Positions 7,688-15,771 are shown, counted from the first letter of the stretch. The stretch: DNA of 15,786 bases from Spartobacteria bacterium UBA5019 (GCA_002396485.1 DGXZ01000054.1:37773-53558), one strand, 5' to 3'. A program made the numbers and translations. Notes: generated from the sequence alone by a model not told the origin.

Positions 7688-9502
7688 ATGGTGCAATCAA
7701 CGAAAAGGGACAGAACCGTTACTTCGATCTGCGGTTCAGAAAGACGACCGCCCCCCTTCTTCCCGCTCCCGCGCGGCCGCCGCTGGTTTTTTATCCTCAT
7801 CCTCGCCTTCCTCGGCGGGGCCGCTTATGGCAGCTACTGGGCCTATGGGAAACTCAAAGGGCGCCAGAGCAGAAAACTCACGAAGATGGCTGCCGAGTAT
7901 CTGCAGCACGGCAAGGTGGCGGAAGCGGCGATGAGCCTGGATACGGCGGTTCGATTGAAGCCCAACAACGCCGAGGCCCTGCGACTGCTGGCGCGTTTGA
8001 AGGGAGCCACTGGCGAAGGGCCGAAATCATTGGAAAATTGGCGTAAGTTGGCGGAGAGCGGTTCGCTCACGCTGGAAGACCTCGCCCAGTATGCCGCTGC
8101 GGCCGCCCGCGAGAATGATTGGGCGCTGGCGGAGAGGATTGCTGATGCCGCCGCGACTGGTGGCAACCCAGTATTGCGCCACTTGCTTCGGGCGGAATTG
8201 CTCACTTCAAAAAACGACCTGCCGGGTGCCGAAGCGGAACTGCGGTTGGGGGTGGAAGCCGACAAAACAGGAAACGCCCAGGCTGCGCTGGCGCGATTCC
8301 TCATAGCACGCCGCTTCGATACCGAGACGGCTCCGGAGATTCTCGAACTCCTGCGTGAGGTTTCCAAGCGGCAGGATGAACGCGGAGTGGATGCCATAGC
8401 CACGGCGATGAGGATCGGCGTGGTGCCGCCTGCCGAGTTGCCTATCTGGATCAACGCCTTGAGGGAGCATCCCAAGGCCAACGCTCGCACCCTGTTTCTG
8501 GCCGATACGGTCGAACTGCAAAGCAACCCCGCTTCAAAGCCCGCCGTGCTCGAAAGAATGCAGCAGCGCATGCAGGGTGCGCCTGTGGATGACCGCGCCG
8601 CTGGCGTGCAATTCCTCGTCCACATAGGGGAACCCGCCCAGGCCGCCGCCCTTCTGTCCCGCGACGAGGCCCTCAAAAATCGCGAAGTCTTTTCTCTATG
8701 GCTCGATGCCCAATCCCTCATAAAAAACTGGCCCGCCATCCTGGATGCCCTCGTGCAACCGAACCTCCCGCTGCCCGCATATCTCACGAAGCTCTACAGT
8801 GGTCGCGCGTTGGTGATGTCCGGCCATGAGTCCGATGGCCGCGCCGCGTATGCGGAGGGTCTCCAGCAATCTTTGGAAAACAAAGCCGACCTCCTTCAAG
8901 CCCTCGCCTACCTCAACCTCGCCGGCGAGGATCAGTTCTTCGAGCAGGGCCTCAAGCATGTCCTCTCAGACCCTGCCACGGCCAAGGAATCCTTCATCAA
9001 AATCCTGCCTTCGGTGGCGATGCGTCGCGATGCCGCTCGCACCCGCCGGGTTTACCAGATCGCTGCCGCCACCTCGCCGGATCTCGCGAAGGATCTCACC
9101 CTGCAAAACGATCTCGCCTATCTGAATCTCCTGCTCGGCCTCCCGGAGGATACAAAAAAAGTGGCCTTCCAAAGCGGCGCCAATCCGCGCGACTTCGCAT
9201 TCCGCATCACCTATGCCCTCGCCCTTCTCCAGGCAGGTAAAAACAAGGAAGCCCTCACGCTGCTCGAAAATTGCGAGCCGGATGTTTTCGTTCCCGCACT
9301 CCCGCCCCACCACAAGGCCATCGTCGCCATCGCGCTCGCTGCCAACGGCCGAAAAAAGGAGGCGCTCGGGGCGATCTCCACCGTTCCGCCTCAAGAGCTT
9401 GCCGTTCAGGAAATCGAACTCCTGCGAAGCTATCTCGCGCAACCCGAATCCTCACCGCCCCCAACGCCCTTCATGCAAAAAAAAGAAGCACAGAACAAAT
9501 GA
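7688..9502 (+). CDS. Membrane-anchored TPR-like repeat protein of the exosortase locus
   Basis: The protein has 604 residues. A basic, proline-rich cytoplasmic start (RRPPPFFPLPRGRR) precedes one transmembrane helix (about 33-53, FFILILAFLGGAAYGSYWAY). The long remainder is alpha-helical repeats. The first, at about 63-97 (KMAAEYLQHGKVAEAAMSLDTAVRLKPNNAEALRLLARL), is a clear TPR; later ones are more diverged (ALAERIADAAA, AEAELRLGVEAD, FRITYALALLQAGKNKEALTLL). The topology puts the repeats in the periplasm. TPR lipoproteins or membrane proteins are common partners in PEP-CTERM/exosortase and exopolysaccharide loci, so a scaffold or assembly role is inferred. It ends with a Pro/Lys-rich tail. 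The next gene starts about 206 bases downstream, after a dispersed repeat, so it may have its own promoter. TPR identity is good; the precise role is unknown. Confidence 0.85.
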   Translation: MVQSTKRDRTVTSICGSERRPPPFFPLPRGRRWFFILILAFLGGAAYGSYWAYGKLKGRQSRKLTKMAAEYLQHGKVAEAAMSLDTAVRLKPNNAEALRLLARLKGATGEGPKSLENWRKLAESGSLTLEDLAQYAAAAARENDWALAERIADAAATGGNPVLRHLLRAELLTSKNDLPGAEAELRLGVEADKTGNAQAALARFLIARRFDTETAPEILELLREVSKRQDERGVDAIATAMRIGVVPPAELPIWINALREHPKANARTLFLADTVELQSNPASKPAVLERMQQRMQGAPVDDRAAGVQFLVHIGEPAQAAALLSRDEALKNREVFSLWLDAQSLIKNWPAILDALVQPNLPLPAYLTKLYSGRALVMSGHESDGRAAYAEGLQQSLENKADLLQALAYLNLAGEDQFFEQGLKHVLSDPATAKESFIKILPSVAMRRDAARTRRVYQIAAATSPDLAKDLTLQNDLAYLNLLLGLPEDTKKVAFQSGANPRDFAFRITYALALLQAGKNKEALTLLENCEPDVFVPALPPHHKAIVAIALAANGRKKEALGAISTVPPQELAVQEIELLRSYLAQPESSPPPTPFMQKKEAQNK

Positions 9503-9528
9503 GAGGGAGTTTTCAGGGTTCCGCTTCC

Positions 9529-9615
9529 CGCGATCGTTCATCCGGGAGGGACATCCTCCGGCATGTCCCATTTCTCTCGCTCGGCAAGGCAACCTCATCG
9601 ATGACCAACCACTCC
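9529..9615 (+). repeat. Dispersed intergenic repeat, copy 1
   Basis: This 87-bp stretch aligns without gaps to 11575-11661. The core 9545-9604 matches 54 of 60 bases. It holds an inverted repeat GGGACAT (9548-9554)/ATGTCCC (9563-9569) with an 8-base loop, and the perfect 10-bp palindrome TCATCGATGA (9595-9604). Weaker similarity continues for some tens of bases. It lies between the TPR-like and exosortase genes. Confidence 0.8.
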
Positions 9616-9668
9616 CTGCGTCGGCACGGTCGAGACGCCCATGCCACGCTTTTCGCGCGGCAGCGCGC

Positions 9669-9704
9669 ACTTAAAACTTACAAACTTAAAACTTAAAACT
9701 TCTC
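9669..9704 (+). repeat. AT-rich ACTTAAA heptad tandem repeat
   Basis: There are four near-exact units (ACTTAAA, ACTTACAA, ACTTAAA, ACTTAAA) plus a fifth partial unit (ACTTCTC). The array ends four bases before the exosortase ATG. It is far more AT-rich than its surroundings and could overlap the promoter or untranslated leader. Confidence 0.75.
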
Positions 9705-9708
9705 CCCC

Positions 9709-11541
9709 ATGTCCGCCCGTCCTCTCACTCCCACTGTTCTCGCCCTGATCGCCCTTGGTGGCTTCGGGCCGCTGATGGCGCAATTTTTTTACAATCTCTG
9801 GCAATTTGATACCTACCAGTTCTTCCCGTTGGCTCTTGTCGGCGGGACGTTTCTGATCGCTCGCGGCGTACATGAGGCGCGTCGTCCGTTCAAGCCACGG
9901 TCTTTGTGGCTGAGAACTCCGCTGTTGCTGGCTTCTCTAGGCGTGCTCGCCCCGGCATCGGTGTTGTGGTCGCCATGGCTCGGGGCGGCGGCGTTCTTGC
10001 TGGCGGTGCTCGCCGCGTCCTGGTGGTTCGGCGGATGGAGGCTTCTGCGCGAAGTATTTCCCGGCTGGCTGGTCTTGCTCACCGTGCTTCCACCGCCTCT
10101 CAAGCTCGACGCCCGCTTTGCCATGCTCCTGCAGGAATGGGCCACAGCGGGCAGCAGTCGGTTGTTGGGACTGCTCGGGATTCCGCATCTGCTCACAGGC
10201 CTCATCATCGAAATCCCCGGCCAGCGCCTGCTTGTGGAGGAGGCCTGCAGCGGCATCAACTCCGTGCTTTTCATGACCTCGGCGTGTGTCTTCTACGCCA
10301 TGTGGCAGCGCCGCCCGCTGATCTTCCTCGGCCTGCTCTACGCCCTCACCATCGGCTGCGTGCTGGCCGGAAACCTGGTGCGCATCACCTCGGGAGCGTG
10401 GGTTTTGTTCCATTTCCAGATCGATCTTTTCGCGGGATGGAAGCACGAGGCGCTGGGACTCGTGCTCACGGGCTTCTACCTTGGTTTCATCGTGGTCGCC
10501 GATGCCTTGCTGGAGCGGCTCTTCACATCGAAGACGCATTACCGAACCACGGAGGCTGATGAAAACCCGGAGCCCGTTCTGGCAGGTTGGTCCTTCAGCG
10601 GCGGTATTCGTTTTGTCACCGTGCTGCTCGCTATTCTCGGTGCTGTGCAGCTCGTGCGTGGATGGGATTTCCATTTCCGCAAGGAGAACGCGCGGCGCAT
10701 CAATCCGGCTTGGATGGATGGCACGGCGAAATTCACCCTTCCGCAGGAAATCGATGGCTGGCGCCTCGTCTCGGATGTGAAGCCTGTGCCGAAGCGAGCG
10801 GCCTTCGAAGACGGTGTTTACTCTCACATCTGGCAATACCAGAAGGTAAGCACCCTTGCGACGATCTCGTTCGATTATCCCTTCTTCGGCTACCACGATG
10901 TCACCGTGTGCTATCGCAACGCAGGATGGAAGATCGGCGACACCAAACTCCAGCGCGCCAGTTCCGACAATGCCATGGTGCCCTGCATGGAAGTCGTCCT
11001 CGAACGCGAAGGCAGCTTGAAGGCCGACCTGCTCTACAGCACGGTGGACGAAACCGGCGTGTGGCTCGAGGAGCCCGGCAAACGCTCTCCCTACGACGCC
11101 GAGGGGAAGGCTCTCCAAGAGGGTAACATCGCCTCGCGCCTAACCCACCGCGTGCGGCAGTTGCCCTACGCGAACGACGCCTACGACGATGCCATCAACT
11201 ACCGCATCCAAATCCTCGCCGCCGCCCGCGGTGGCCTCGGCAGTGAGCAGCGCCAACAGGTCGAAAGCCTCTTCCGCCAGGCCCGTGTCCTGATCGCGGA
11301 CCAGTTCATCACCCCGAGCGCAATGCCAACGCCAACGCCGCAAGTCGTCCCAACCTACGAACCGCTCCCGAACAGCACGCCCGACGCCACCGAGCGGGCT
11401 GTGGAGGAGGCCAAAAAAGTACTCCAAAACGCCCAACGCGCCGCCGCCGGGCAAGGCAATCTCCCAGTCGACCCAACCAAAAAAGCCATCGAAAGCGCCA
11501 TCAAAGAAGCAAGAGAAGCGGCGGAAACCGACAGCAAGTAG
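9709..11541 (+). CDS. Exosortase fused to an EpsI-like C-terminal domain
   Basis: The 610-residue protein has an N-terminal multi-pass exosortase domain (about 1-272, roughly eight transmembrane helices). The full catalytic set is visible: Cys180 in VEEACSGINSV, Arg225 in AGNLVRITSGAW and His246 in FAGWKHEALG. Exosortases cut PEP-CTERM proteins at the inner membrane, analogous to sortase. After a further membrane helix (about 299-318) comes a soluble region (about 340-500, LPQEIDGWR, TISFDYPFFGYHDVTVCYRNAGW). This resembles the EpsI/DUF3485 domain often fused to or encoded beside exosortases in EPS loci. Residues 530-610 form an extra Pro/Thr- then Ala/Lys/Glu-rich, probably helical tail. The long form recalls exosortases seen in Verrucomicrobia and Planctomycetes; I do not assign a subtype. 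The ATG at 9709 has no Shine-Dalgarno site but gives the expected N-terminus. The nearby PEP-CTERM protein is the obvious substrate. Confidence 0.93.
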   Translation: MSARPLTPTVLALIALGGFGPLMAQFFYNLWQFDTYQFFPLALVGGTFLIARGVHEARRPFKPRSLWLRTPLLLASLGVLAPASVLWSPWLGAAAFLLAVLAASWWFGGWRLLREVFPGWLVLLTVLPPPLKLDARFAMLLQEWATAGSSRLLGLLGIPHLLTGLIIEIPGQRLLVEEACSGINSVLFMTSACVFYAMWQRRPLIFLGLLYALTIGCVLAGNLVRITSGAWVLFHFQIDLFAGWKHEALGLVLTGFYLGFIVVADALLERLFTSKTHYRTTEADENPEPVLAGWSFSGGIRFVTVLLAILGAVQLVRGWDFHFRKENARRINPAWMDGTAKFTLPQEIDGWRLVSDVKPVPKRAAFEDGVYSHIWQYQKVSTLATISFDYPFFGYHDVTVCYRNAGWKIGDTKLQRASSDNAMVPCMEVVLEREGSLKADLLYSTVDETGVWLEEPGKRSPYDAEGKALQEGNIASRLTHRVRQLPYANDAYDDAINYRIQILAAARGGLGSEQRQQVESLFRQARVLIADQFITPSAMPTPTPQVVPTYEPLPNSTPDATERAVEEAKKVLQNAQRAAAGQGNLPVDPTKKAIESAIKEAREAAETDSK

Positions 11542-11574
11542 CAAGGGTCGGCTCCGCGCGCATCCTCTCGGCAG

Positions 11575-11661
11575 CGCGATCTTTTGCCTTGGAGGGACAT
11601 CCTCAGGCATGTTCCATTTCTCTCGGTCGGCGTGGCAATCTCATCGATGACCAGTCATTCT
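11575..11661 (+). repeat. Dispersed intergenic repeat, copy 2
   Basis: This is the direct repeat of 9529-9615, offset by exactly 2046 bases. The hairpin is kept as GGGACAT (11594-11600)/ATGTTCC (11609-11615), where the one change gives a G-T (G-U in RNA) pair. The palindrome TCATCGATGA (11641-11650) is unchanged. It lies between the exosortase and deacetylase genes. Confidence 0.8.
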
Positions 11662-11775
11662 TTGAGCCTGCACAACCGGGACTGTCGCGGCCCTCTCTTC
11701 GGCGCCACTTCCCCTCACCTCAAAAGTTGCTTTTTTTTCCACTGCCCTGTGCCATCTTCAACCATCCGCCTTCGC

Positions 11776-12639
11776 ATGAGAATTCCGATTAAGTCCGTAG
11801 TCGCCTTTGCCTCCACCCTTCTTTTTTTTGTGGTCGTTGTGTGTTTCGCCTCCAACGCACCCGCCAAAGCCCAGCTCCCTCCGCACCCGGCCCCGCAAGC
11901 AGCGGTTGTGGTGGAGCCTCAGCCAGTCATTCAATCCATGAGCGCAGAAGCTCCTGTTCCCGCGCCAACGCCAGCTCCAGTACCAGCCGCCCCGAGAAAG
12001 CCCACCTACAACAGTTGCAATGTCGACAGTAGCACCGTGGCCATGACATTCGATGACGGCCCGCACCCCAAGCTCACACCGAAACTTCTCGACCTCCTCA
12101 AAGAGCGCAACATCAAGGCCACATTTTTCGTGATTGGAAAATGCGTCGCCGAATTCCCCGACATCGCCAAACGCATCGTCGATGAAGGCCATGAGATCGC
12201 CAACCACAGCTGGAACCACCCGCAGCTTACCAAACTCAGCCCGACCGCCTTTGCTGCTGAAATCACCCAGACCAATGAGGCCATCGAAAAAGCCACAGGT
12301 ATCCGCCCAGTTGTCATGCGCCCACCCTACGGCGCCATCAACCCCACCCTCACCAAACGCCTCAACGAGGAATACGGCCTCAGCGTCATCCTCTGGTCGG
12401 TCGATCCCCTCGATTGGAAAATCCGTAATTCCGACCACGTCTCCAGCCACATCATTAAAAACGCCGCCCCAGGAGCCATCATCCTCGCCCACGACATCCA
12501 CGCCTCCACCATCGACGCGATGCCTGCAGCACTCGATGCCCTCCAGTCGAAAGGCTACACATTCGCCACGGTCTCCGAATTGATCGCGATGGACCGCCCC
12601 GCCGCTCCAAAAGCCCAGTCGCCAAAAGCGACTCCCTGA
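11776..12639 (+). CDS. Exported polysaccharide deacetylase (NodB family, CE4)
   Basis: The 287-residue protein has an N-terminal hydrophobic segment (about 8-26, either signal peptide or membrane anchor) and a Pro/Ala-rich linker (30-76). A complete NodB domain spans about 86-270. All five CE4 motifs are present: TFDDGP (Asp93, Asp94), HSWNHP (His144, His148), RPPYG (182-186), DPLDW (210-214) and LAHDIH (His239, Asp240). The metal-dependent enzymes of this family remove N-acetyl (sometimes O-acetyl) groups from chitin-like glycans, peptidoglycan or exopolysaccharide. Position next to an exosortase suggests an extracellular polysaccharide substrate, but this is inferred. The in-frame ORF extends back to 11584 through the dispersed repeat; the ATG at 11776 is preferred because it starts the basic-plus-hydrophobic export signal (MRIPIKSVVAF). 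No Shine-Dalgarno site is evident. Confidence 0.93.
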   Translation: MRIPIKSVVAFASTLLFFVVVVCFASNAPAKAQLPPHPAPQAAVVVEPQPVIQSMSAEAPVPAPTPAPVPAAPRKPTYNSCNVDSSTVAMTFDDGPHPKLTPKLLDLLKERNIKATFFVIGKCVAEFPDIAKRIVDEGHEIANHSWNHPQLTKLSPTAFAAEITQTNEAIEKATGIRPVVMRPPYGAINPTLTKRLNEEYGLSVILWSVDPLDWKIRNSDHVSSHIIKNAAPGAIILAHDIHASTIDAMPAALDALQSKGYTFATVSELIAMDRPAAPKAQSPKATP

Positions 12640-12996
12640 GCCGCCCTTTCCGCGCTCAGTCGAGCGTTGGGCGGAAAAGAAACTCTCGCTGAAAAAGGTG
12701 GCGTAGATGCTGTAAGGGTCGTGGCATTCGCCTAAGACACTTACACCAACCCCTCAAAAAACAACGGGGTGCTCCGTGCAACGCTTACCCTTGAACTCTG
12801 CTAGGCCTTGGTAATCTGTGTTTTCTGAAATCTGTGGTTCAATGCTTTTTCTAGGATCAGACATTGGCATGAGAAGGAGTTCCCCGATCACTTGTGCCCA
12901 AGTGAGCATGCCAAGGAAGGGAAAATCGGGCTTTGAAATTCCTATGCGGGTTTCCGGGCGATCATCCGATGCTTGGGTTAGGACTCTATTGTGTCC
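12640..12996. other. Non-coding stretch between convergent genes
   Basis: I see no credible gene in this 357-base gap. It holds a strong hairpin directly after the deacetylase stop (listed separately) and two weak inverted repeats: TGTAAG 12711-12716/CTTACA 12740-12745, and ACCCC 12749-12753/GGGGT 12766-12770. Short ORFs entering from the right on the + strand are antisense to the glycosyltransferase. Confidence 0.6.
12641..12674 (+). terminator. Hairpin after the deacetylase gene, possible atypical terminator
   Basis: An outer stem CCGCCC (12641-12646)/GGGCGG (12669-12674) encloses an inner stem CGCTC/GAGCG (12653-12666) with an AGTC loop. It starts one base after the stop codon. No T run follows (AAAAGAAA instead), so it may stabilise the mRNA end or pause polymerase rather than terminate. 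Confidence 0.45.
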
Positions 12997-14470
12997 TCAT
13001 GGGTTCACGCCTTTTTGCTCCTGTTCATTCGCAGGAAGAAAAACACCGATGTGCCCTTCCTTTGAAGAGAGTTGGAATACGCGTCCCTTGTAGACGATCT
13101 CGGATTCGATCTTACTCTTGTTTGACCGTCGAAGGGAGATGATCGCGTCCGGAAAAAAGTCGCGGAATCGTTTCAGGTCATATTTGCTTTTTGAGTGGTC
13201 CGTGACGTTCACGTCCATGAAGCGCACATCCGGATGATCCTCTCTCAGCAGAACCATCATCGAGTATACCCAATCCGCATCCCCGCCGACCAGACCGACT
13301 GCACTCAGTTTCCGGTCTTTTAAAAACTGCTGCGCTTTCGTATACGGCTCTTTGCGGTGAGGAAACCAAAAATAGCGCTCATTCCGCTGTTTCGACAGCA
13401 TCGAGTGCTCGCCAAGCAACGGCCTCTCGCACGAAAAAAGGAGTATCGGGACCGCCATTCCCGTCAGGACGATCATGCTCAATGCCCGCCCAAGAATCCC
13501 CAAGCGGTTATCTTTCACGTTGAAGAGGGCGACGGCAACGAAAGGCGCCGACAGGACGAAGAGGGGCGTGTGAAGTCGACTGTGGAAGGGTTGCCACTTC
13601 AAGTAGGCGGAGAACAGCAAAAAGCCCACCACGCAACAGAGTGTGTAGAGCACAAGCCCCGGCCTCTCCCGTAGGCTTTTTCTACCAAGAATGATGACCA
13701 TGGAGAGAACAATCATCAAAAAATGAAAAGGGTTCGAGATACCCTCATCACTGCGATAGTTACGTCGCTCACCGGGGTCCTTGAGGACCCTCTTATTGGC
13801 GTCGCCGGGGGCGCGGAACATCGTGGTGGACCATGTCGTGCGTCGGTCGTTGACATCCATCCCAAAGAATTCGTGGAGCCGGACGACTGCCTTTTCGACC
13901 GCTAGGTTGACCGTCACCGACGGAGTCACATGAAAGTGCGTGGCTGTGTTTCGGATGAGATTGGACAGGATGGCCTTGGGGGCAAAAGTCTCGTTAACGT
14001 GACCGCCGTTGATATTCTTCTCCCTGTCCACAATTGTCTCGGTGATGCCCAGCGGATTTCCGCACATTTCGTAGCATCGGGCATAGAATGAGGCGTTCAG
14101 GAGCAGGGCGAGTGCAGCACACACGGCAAGTGGGATTATGGCAACAAAGCGCTGCTTTCTGAACTGGAGAATCGCGTAAAGCATCACAAAAGGGAGCGCA
14201 TAGAGATAAGCAGTCGCCTTCGTGAGGATGGCCAGCCCCAACGTCAGACCGGGCAGCAAGCGGGATACTGCATCCGCGCGACCGGGTTCTTCAGGTTGCA
14301 GCGTGAAACAGGCAAAGCTCATGATCCAAAAGGTGAGAATATAATCAACGTACGTGCTAGAAGCCTCGAGAATTCCCATCGGAATCGTCGCAATAAAGAG
14401 CGCGGAACAAAGCGCTGCTGTCCGGTTAAGGCCAAACCGCCGACACAGGAACGCCGAGGCCACCATACAT
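12997..14470 (-). pseudogene. PMT/ArnT-like glycosyltransferase, N-terminus lost to IS insertion
   Basis: The remaining 489 codons encode a polytopic membrane protein. Its first visible segments are FLCRRFGLNRTAALCSALFIATIP and GILEASSTYVDYILTFW, typical of the third and fourth helices of GT39/GT83-type (PMT_2) lipid-linked sugar transferases. Further helices, a CGNPLG loop motif, four more membrane segments (about 247-350) and a soluble C-terminal domain (about 370-489, AVGLVGGDADWVYSMMVLL) follow. The family's first luminal loop with the acidic catalytic motif, normally within the first ~60-70 residues, is missing. Reading upstream, the frame passes ATG and TGT, then meets TGA whose first two bases lie in the insertion sequence (14472-14470). 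The first in-frame ATG (14466) could start a truncated product, but it would lack the active site. Such enzymes attach sugars to proteins or lipids at the inner membrane. The gene is convergent with the deacetylase gene. Confidence 0.8.
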
Positions 14471-14485
14471 CACTACTGTCCGGTT
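14471..14485 (+). repeat. Left terminal inverted repeat of the IS
   Basis: CACTACTGTCCGGTT here matches the reverse complement of 15772-15786 (CACTAGTGTCCGGTT) at 14 of 15 bases. The transposase stop codon (TAA, 14486-14484) overlaps its inner end. Confidence 0.8.
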
Positions 14486-15653
14486 ATAAGTCAAACATCT
14501 CCAGTTGATTAAAATTTTGCCCGCCTCGGTTTTGAAAAGTTGTTTTCATAAGCAATTCATTTAAAGGCATTTTATCAAACGGGTGAACGCTCAAAATCTG
14601 CAGAGTATTGCGAAGGCTTCCGGGCAGTTTTAGGCTTTTGTGAAGGATTGCCACCATCAAATAGAGCGATACTGCTATCCAGATTTGCGTCTTCACCGCG
14701 TTGGCACTCGTTCCGTAGTAGTGCTTGATTTCCAAGTTGCCTTTGATCCATTTGAAAAATAATTCGATTTCCCACCGCTTTTTGTAAAGCTTGGCCACAG
14801 TCAATGCCGGAATTTGCAAGTTGTTTGTTAAGAATACCAAATGCTTCTGCTTTTCTTCGTCGTAAAAGTAAACCCTCCTTAAATATGTGGGGAAATCCCC
14901 CCTTGATTTGGGAATCGTGAGTTTCCCGATCTGGTCGCTTCGCAATCCCGTGGCTTTGTCTACAGGGTGGGACTTGTATCTGGTAAAACGCAGATTGTCC
15001 TTGGCCCGAATGACAAAAAACGCCCCAGAGCTTGCAATCTGATAAAGCCTCGCCCAATCGACATATCCTCTGTCCATGATGTATATGGCTCCGGGTTCGA
15101 AAATCAACGCGTCCAAGTAGTTCACATCGCTGAGTTTTGCGTCGGAAATGTAGATGCAAGTGGGAATTGGGCCCCTTAAATCCAATAGCGTGTGAAGTTT
15201 GATCCCGCTTTTTGTTGAGCGAAACTTTGCCCATGGAAACACCGACATCGTAAGATCGATTGTTGAAGAATCCAGAGCGTAAATCGTATTGTCCAAGTCC
15301 AACCCCAAGGTCTCTCCTTGATAAAGCTTTCGGGCTCGGTTGATCAGGTTTTTTGCAAGATCCTCCCAGAGTCTCCAATCGCGGGTCTCGTTGGCATCGG
15401 CCAAAGTCGATTTGGCTACTGGTTCCCGAAAGCCCAGATGATAAAGCTCTTCGGGCTTCGCATTTAGGCACGCTTCGATATCCCGAAGCCCATTGCGCCA
15501 AGTTAATTGAGCAAATGCCATGCAAATCAACTGCTGTCGAACTCCAAAGTGCCTGACCTTGGACTCCGCGTTGTATTTGCTGACCAAGCGAGAGAGGGTC
15601 TGCCAGTGAATTAGATCGAGAATCTGAGTTAAAACAAACCGTCCAGAATTCAT
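14484..15653 (-). CDS. IS4-family transposase (DDE type)
   Basis: The 389-residue protein appears complete. The N-terminal part (about 1-75, with VRHFGVRQQLICMAFAQLTW and NGLRDIEACL) matches the DUF4372 region found before the catalytic core in one IS4 subgroup. DDE residues are Asp128 (ALDSSTIDL), Asp194 (YIMDRGYVD) and Glu297. Glu297 lies within the IS4 signature Y-x2-R-x3-E-x6-K (Tyr290, Arg293, Glu297, Lys304; YKKRWEIELFFKWIK). It would cut and paste the element by binding its inverted repeats. The reading frame shows no break. The ATG at 15653-15651 is preferred; it has no clear Shine-Dalgarno site. A longer ORF in another minus-strand frame across the same bases lacks these motifs and is a shadow. 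Confidence 0.95.
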   Translation of the reverse strand: MNSGRFVLTQILDLIHWQTLSRLVSKYNAESKVRHFGVRQQLICMAFAQLTWRNGLRDIEACLNAKPEELYHLGFREPVAKSTLADANETRDWRLWEDLAKNLINRARKLYQGETLGLDLDNTIYALDSSTIDLTMSVFPWAKFRSTKSGIKLHTLLDLRGPIPTCIYISDAKLSDVNYLDALIFEPGAIYIMDRGYVDWARLYQIASSGAFFVIRAKDNLRFTRYKSHPVDKATGLRSDQIGKLTIPKSRGDFPTYLRRVYFYDEEKQKHLVFLTNNLQIPALTVAKLYKKRWEIELFFKWIKGNLEIKHYYGTSANAVKTQIWIAVSLYLMVAILHKSLKLPGSLRNTLQILSVHPFDKMPLNELLMKTTFQNRGGQNFNQLEMFDL

Positions 15654-15666
15654 AAGCGTAGATTTT

Positions 15667-15682
15667 GCGTATTTTAATACGC
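15667..15682 (-). repeat. Hairpin in the transposase leader
   Basis: GCGTAT (15667-15672) pairs with ATACGC (15677-15682) around a 4-base loop. It overlaps the predicted -10 region of the transposase promoter, so it might be an operator-like palindrome or a leader structure that limits expression. Confidence 0.45.
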
Positions 15683-15702
15683 TTCAACGATTGAATCTTC
15701 AA
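15674..15702 (-). promoter_or_regulatory. Predicted sigma-70-type promoter of the transposase
   Basis: On the minus strand TTGAAG (-35, 15702-15697) is followed after exactly 17 bases by TATTAA (-10, 15679-15674), about 20 bases before the start codon. Each box matches four of six consensus bases. Confidence 0.5.
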
Positions 15703-15771
15703 ATCCCTCACACCTGTTTTTAGCTGTAAAATATTCACCTGGAGATTATAGTTTAATGCCATTACTCTCTA

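Noticed and set aside
9595..9604. TCATCGATGA palindromes as a phage attachment site
   Set aside because: There is no integrase or prophage gene nearby, and the motif is simply part of the dispersed repeat.
9937..11118. 393-codon open frame on the minus strand opposite the exosortase
   Set aside because: The + strand encodes all exosortase catalytic motifs; the antisense product has no domain and biased composition.
12818..13142. Short + strand ORFs entering the glycosyltransferase gene
   Set aside because: They lack ribosome sites and domains and are mostly antisense to the glycosyltransferase frame.
14467..14486. Target-site duplication of the IS
   Set aside because: No sequence beyond the right inverted repeat is available, so a duplication cannot be tested.
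14575..15762. 395-codon minus-strand frame overlapping the transposase
   Set aside because: It is another frame of the same bases; only the 389-residue frame carries the DDE residues and the YREK signature.
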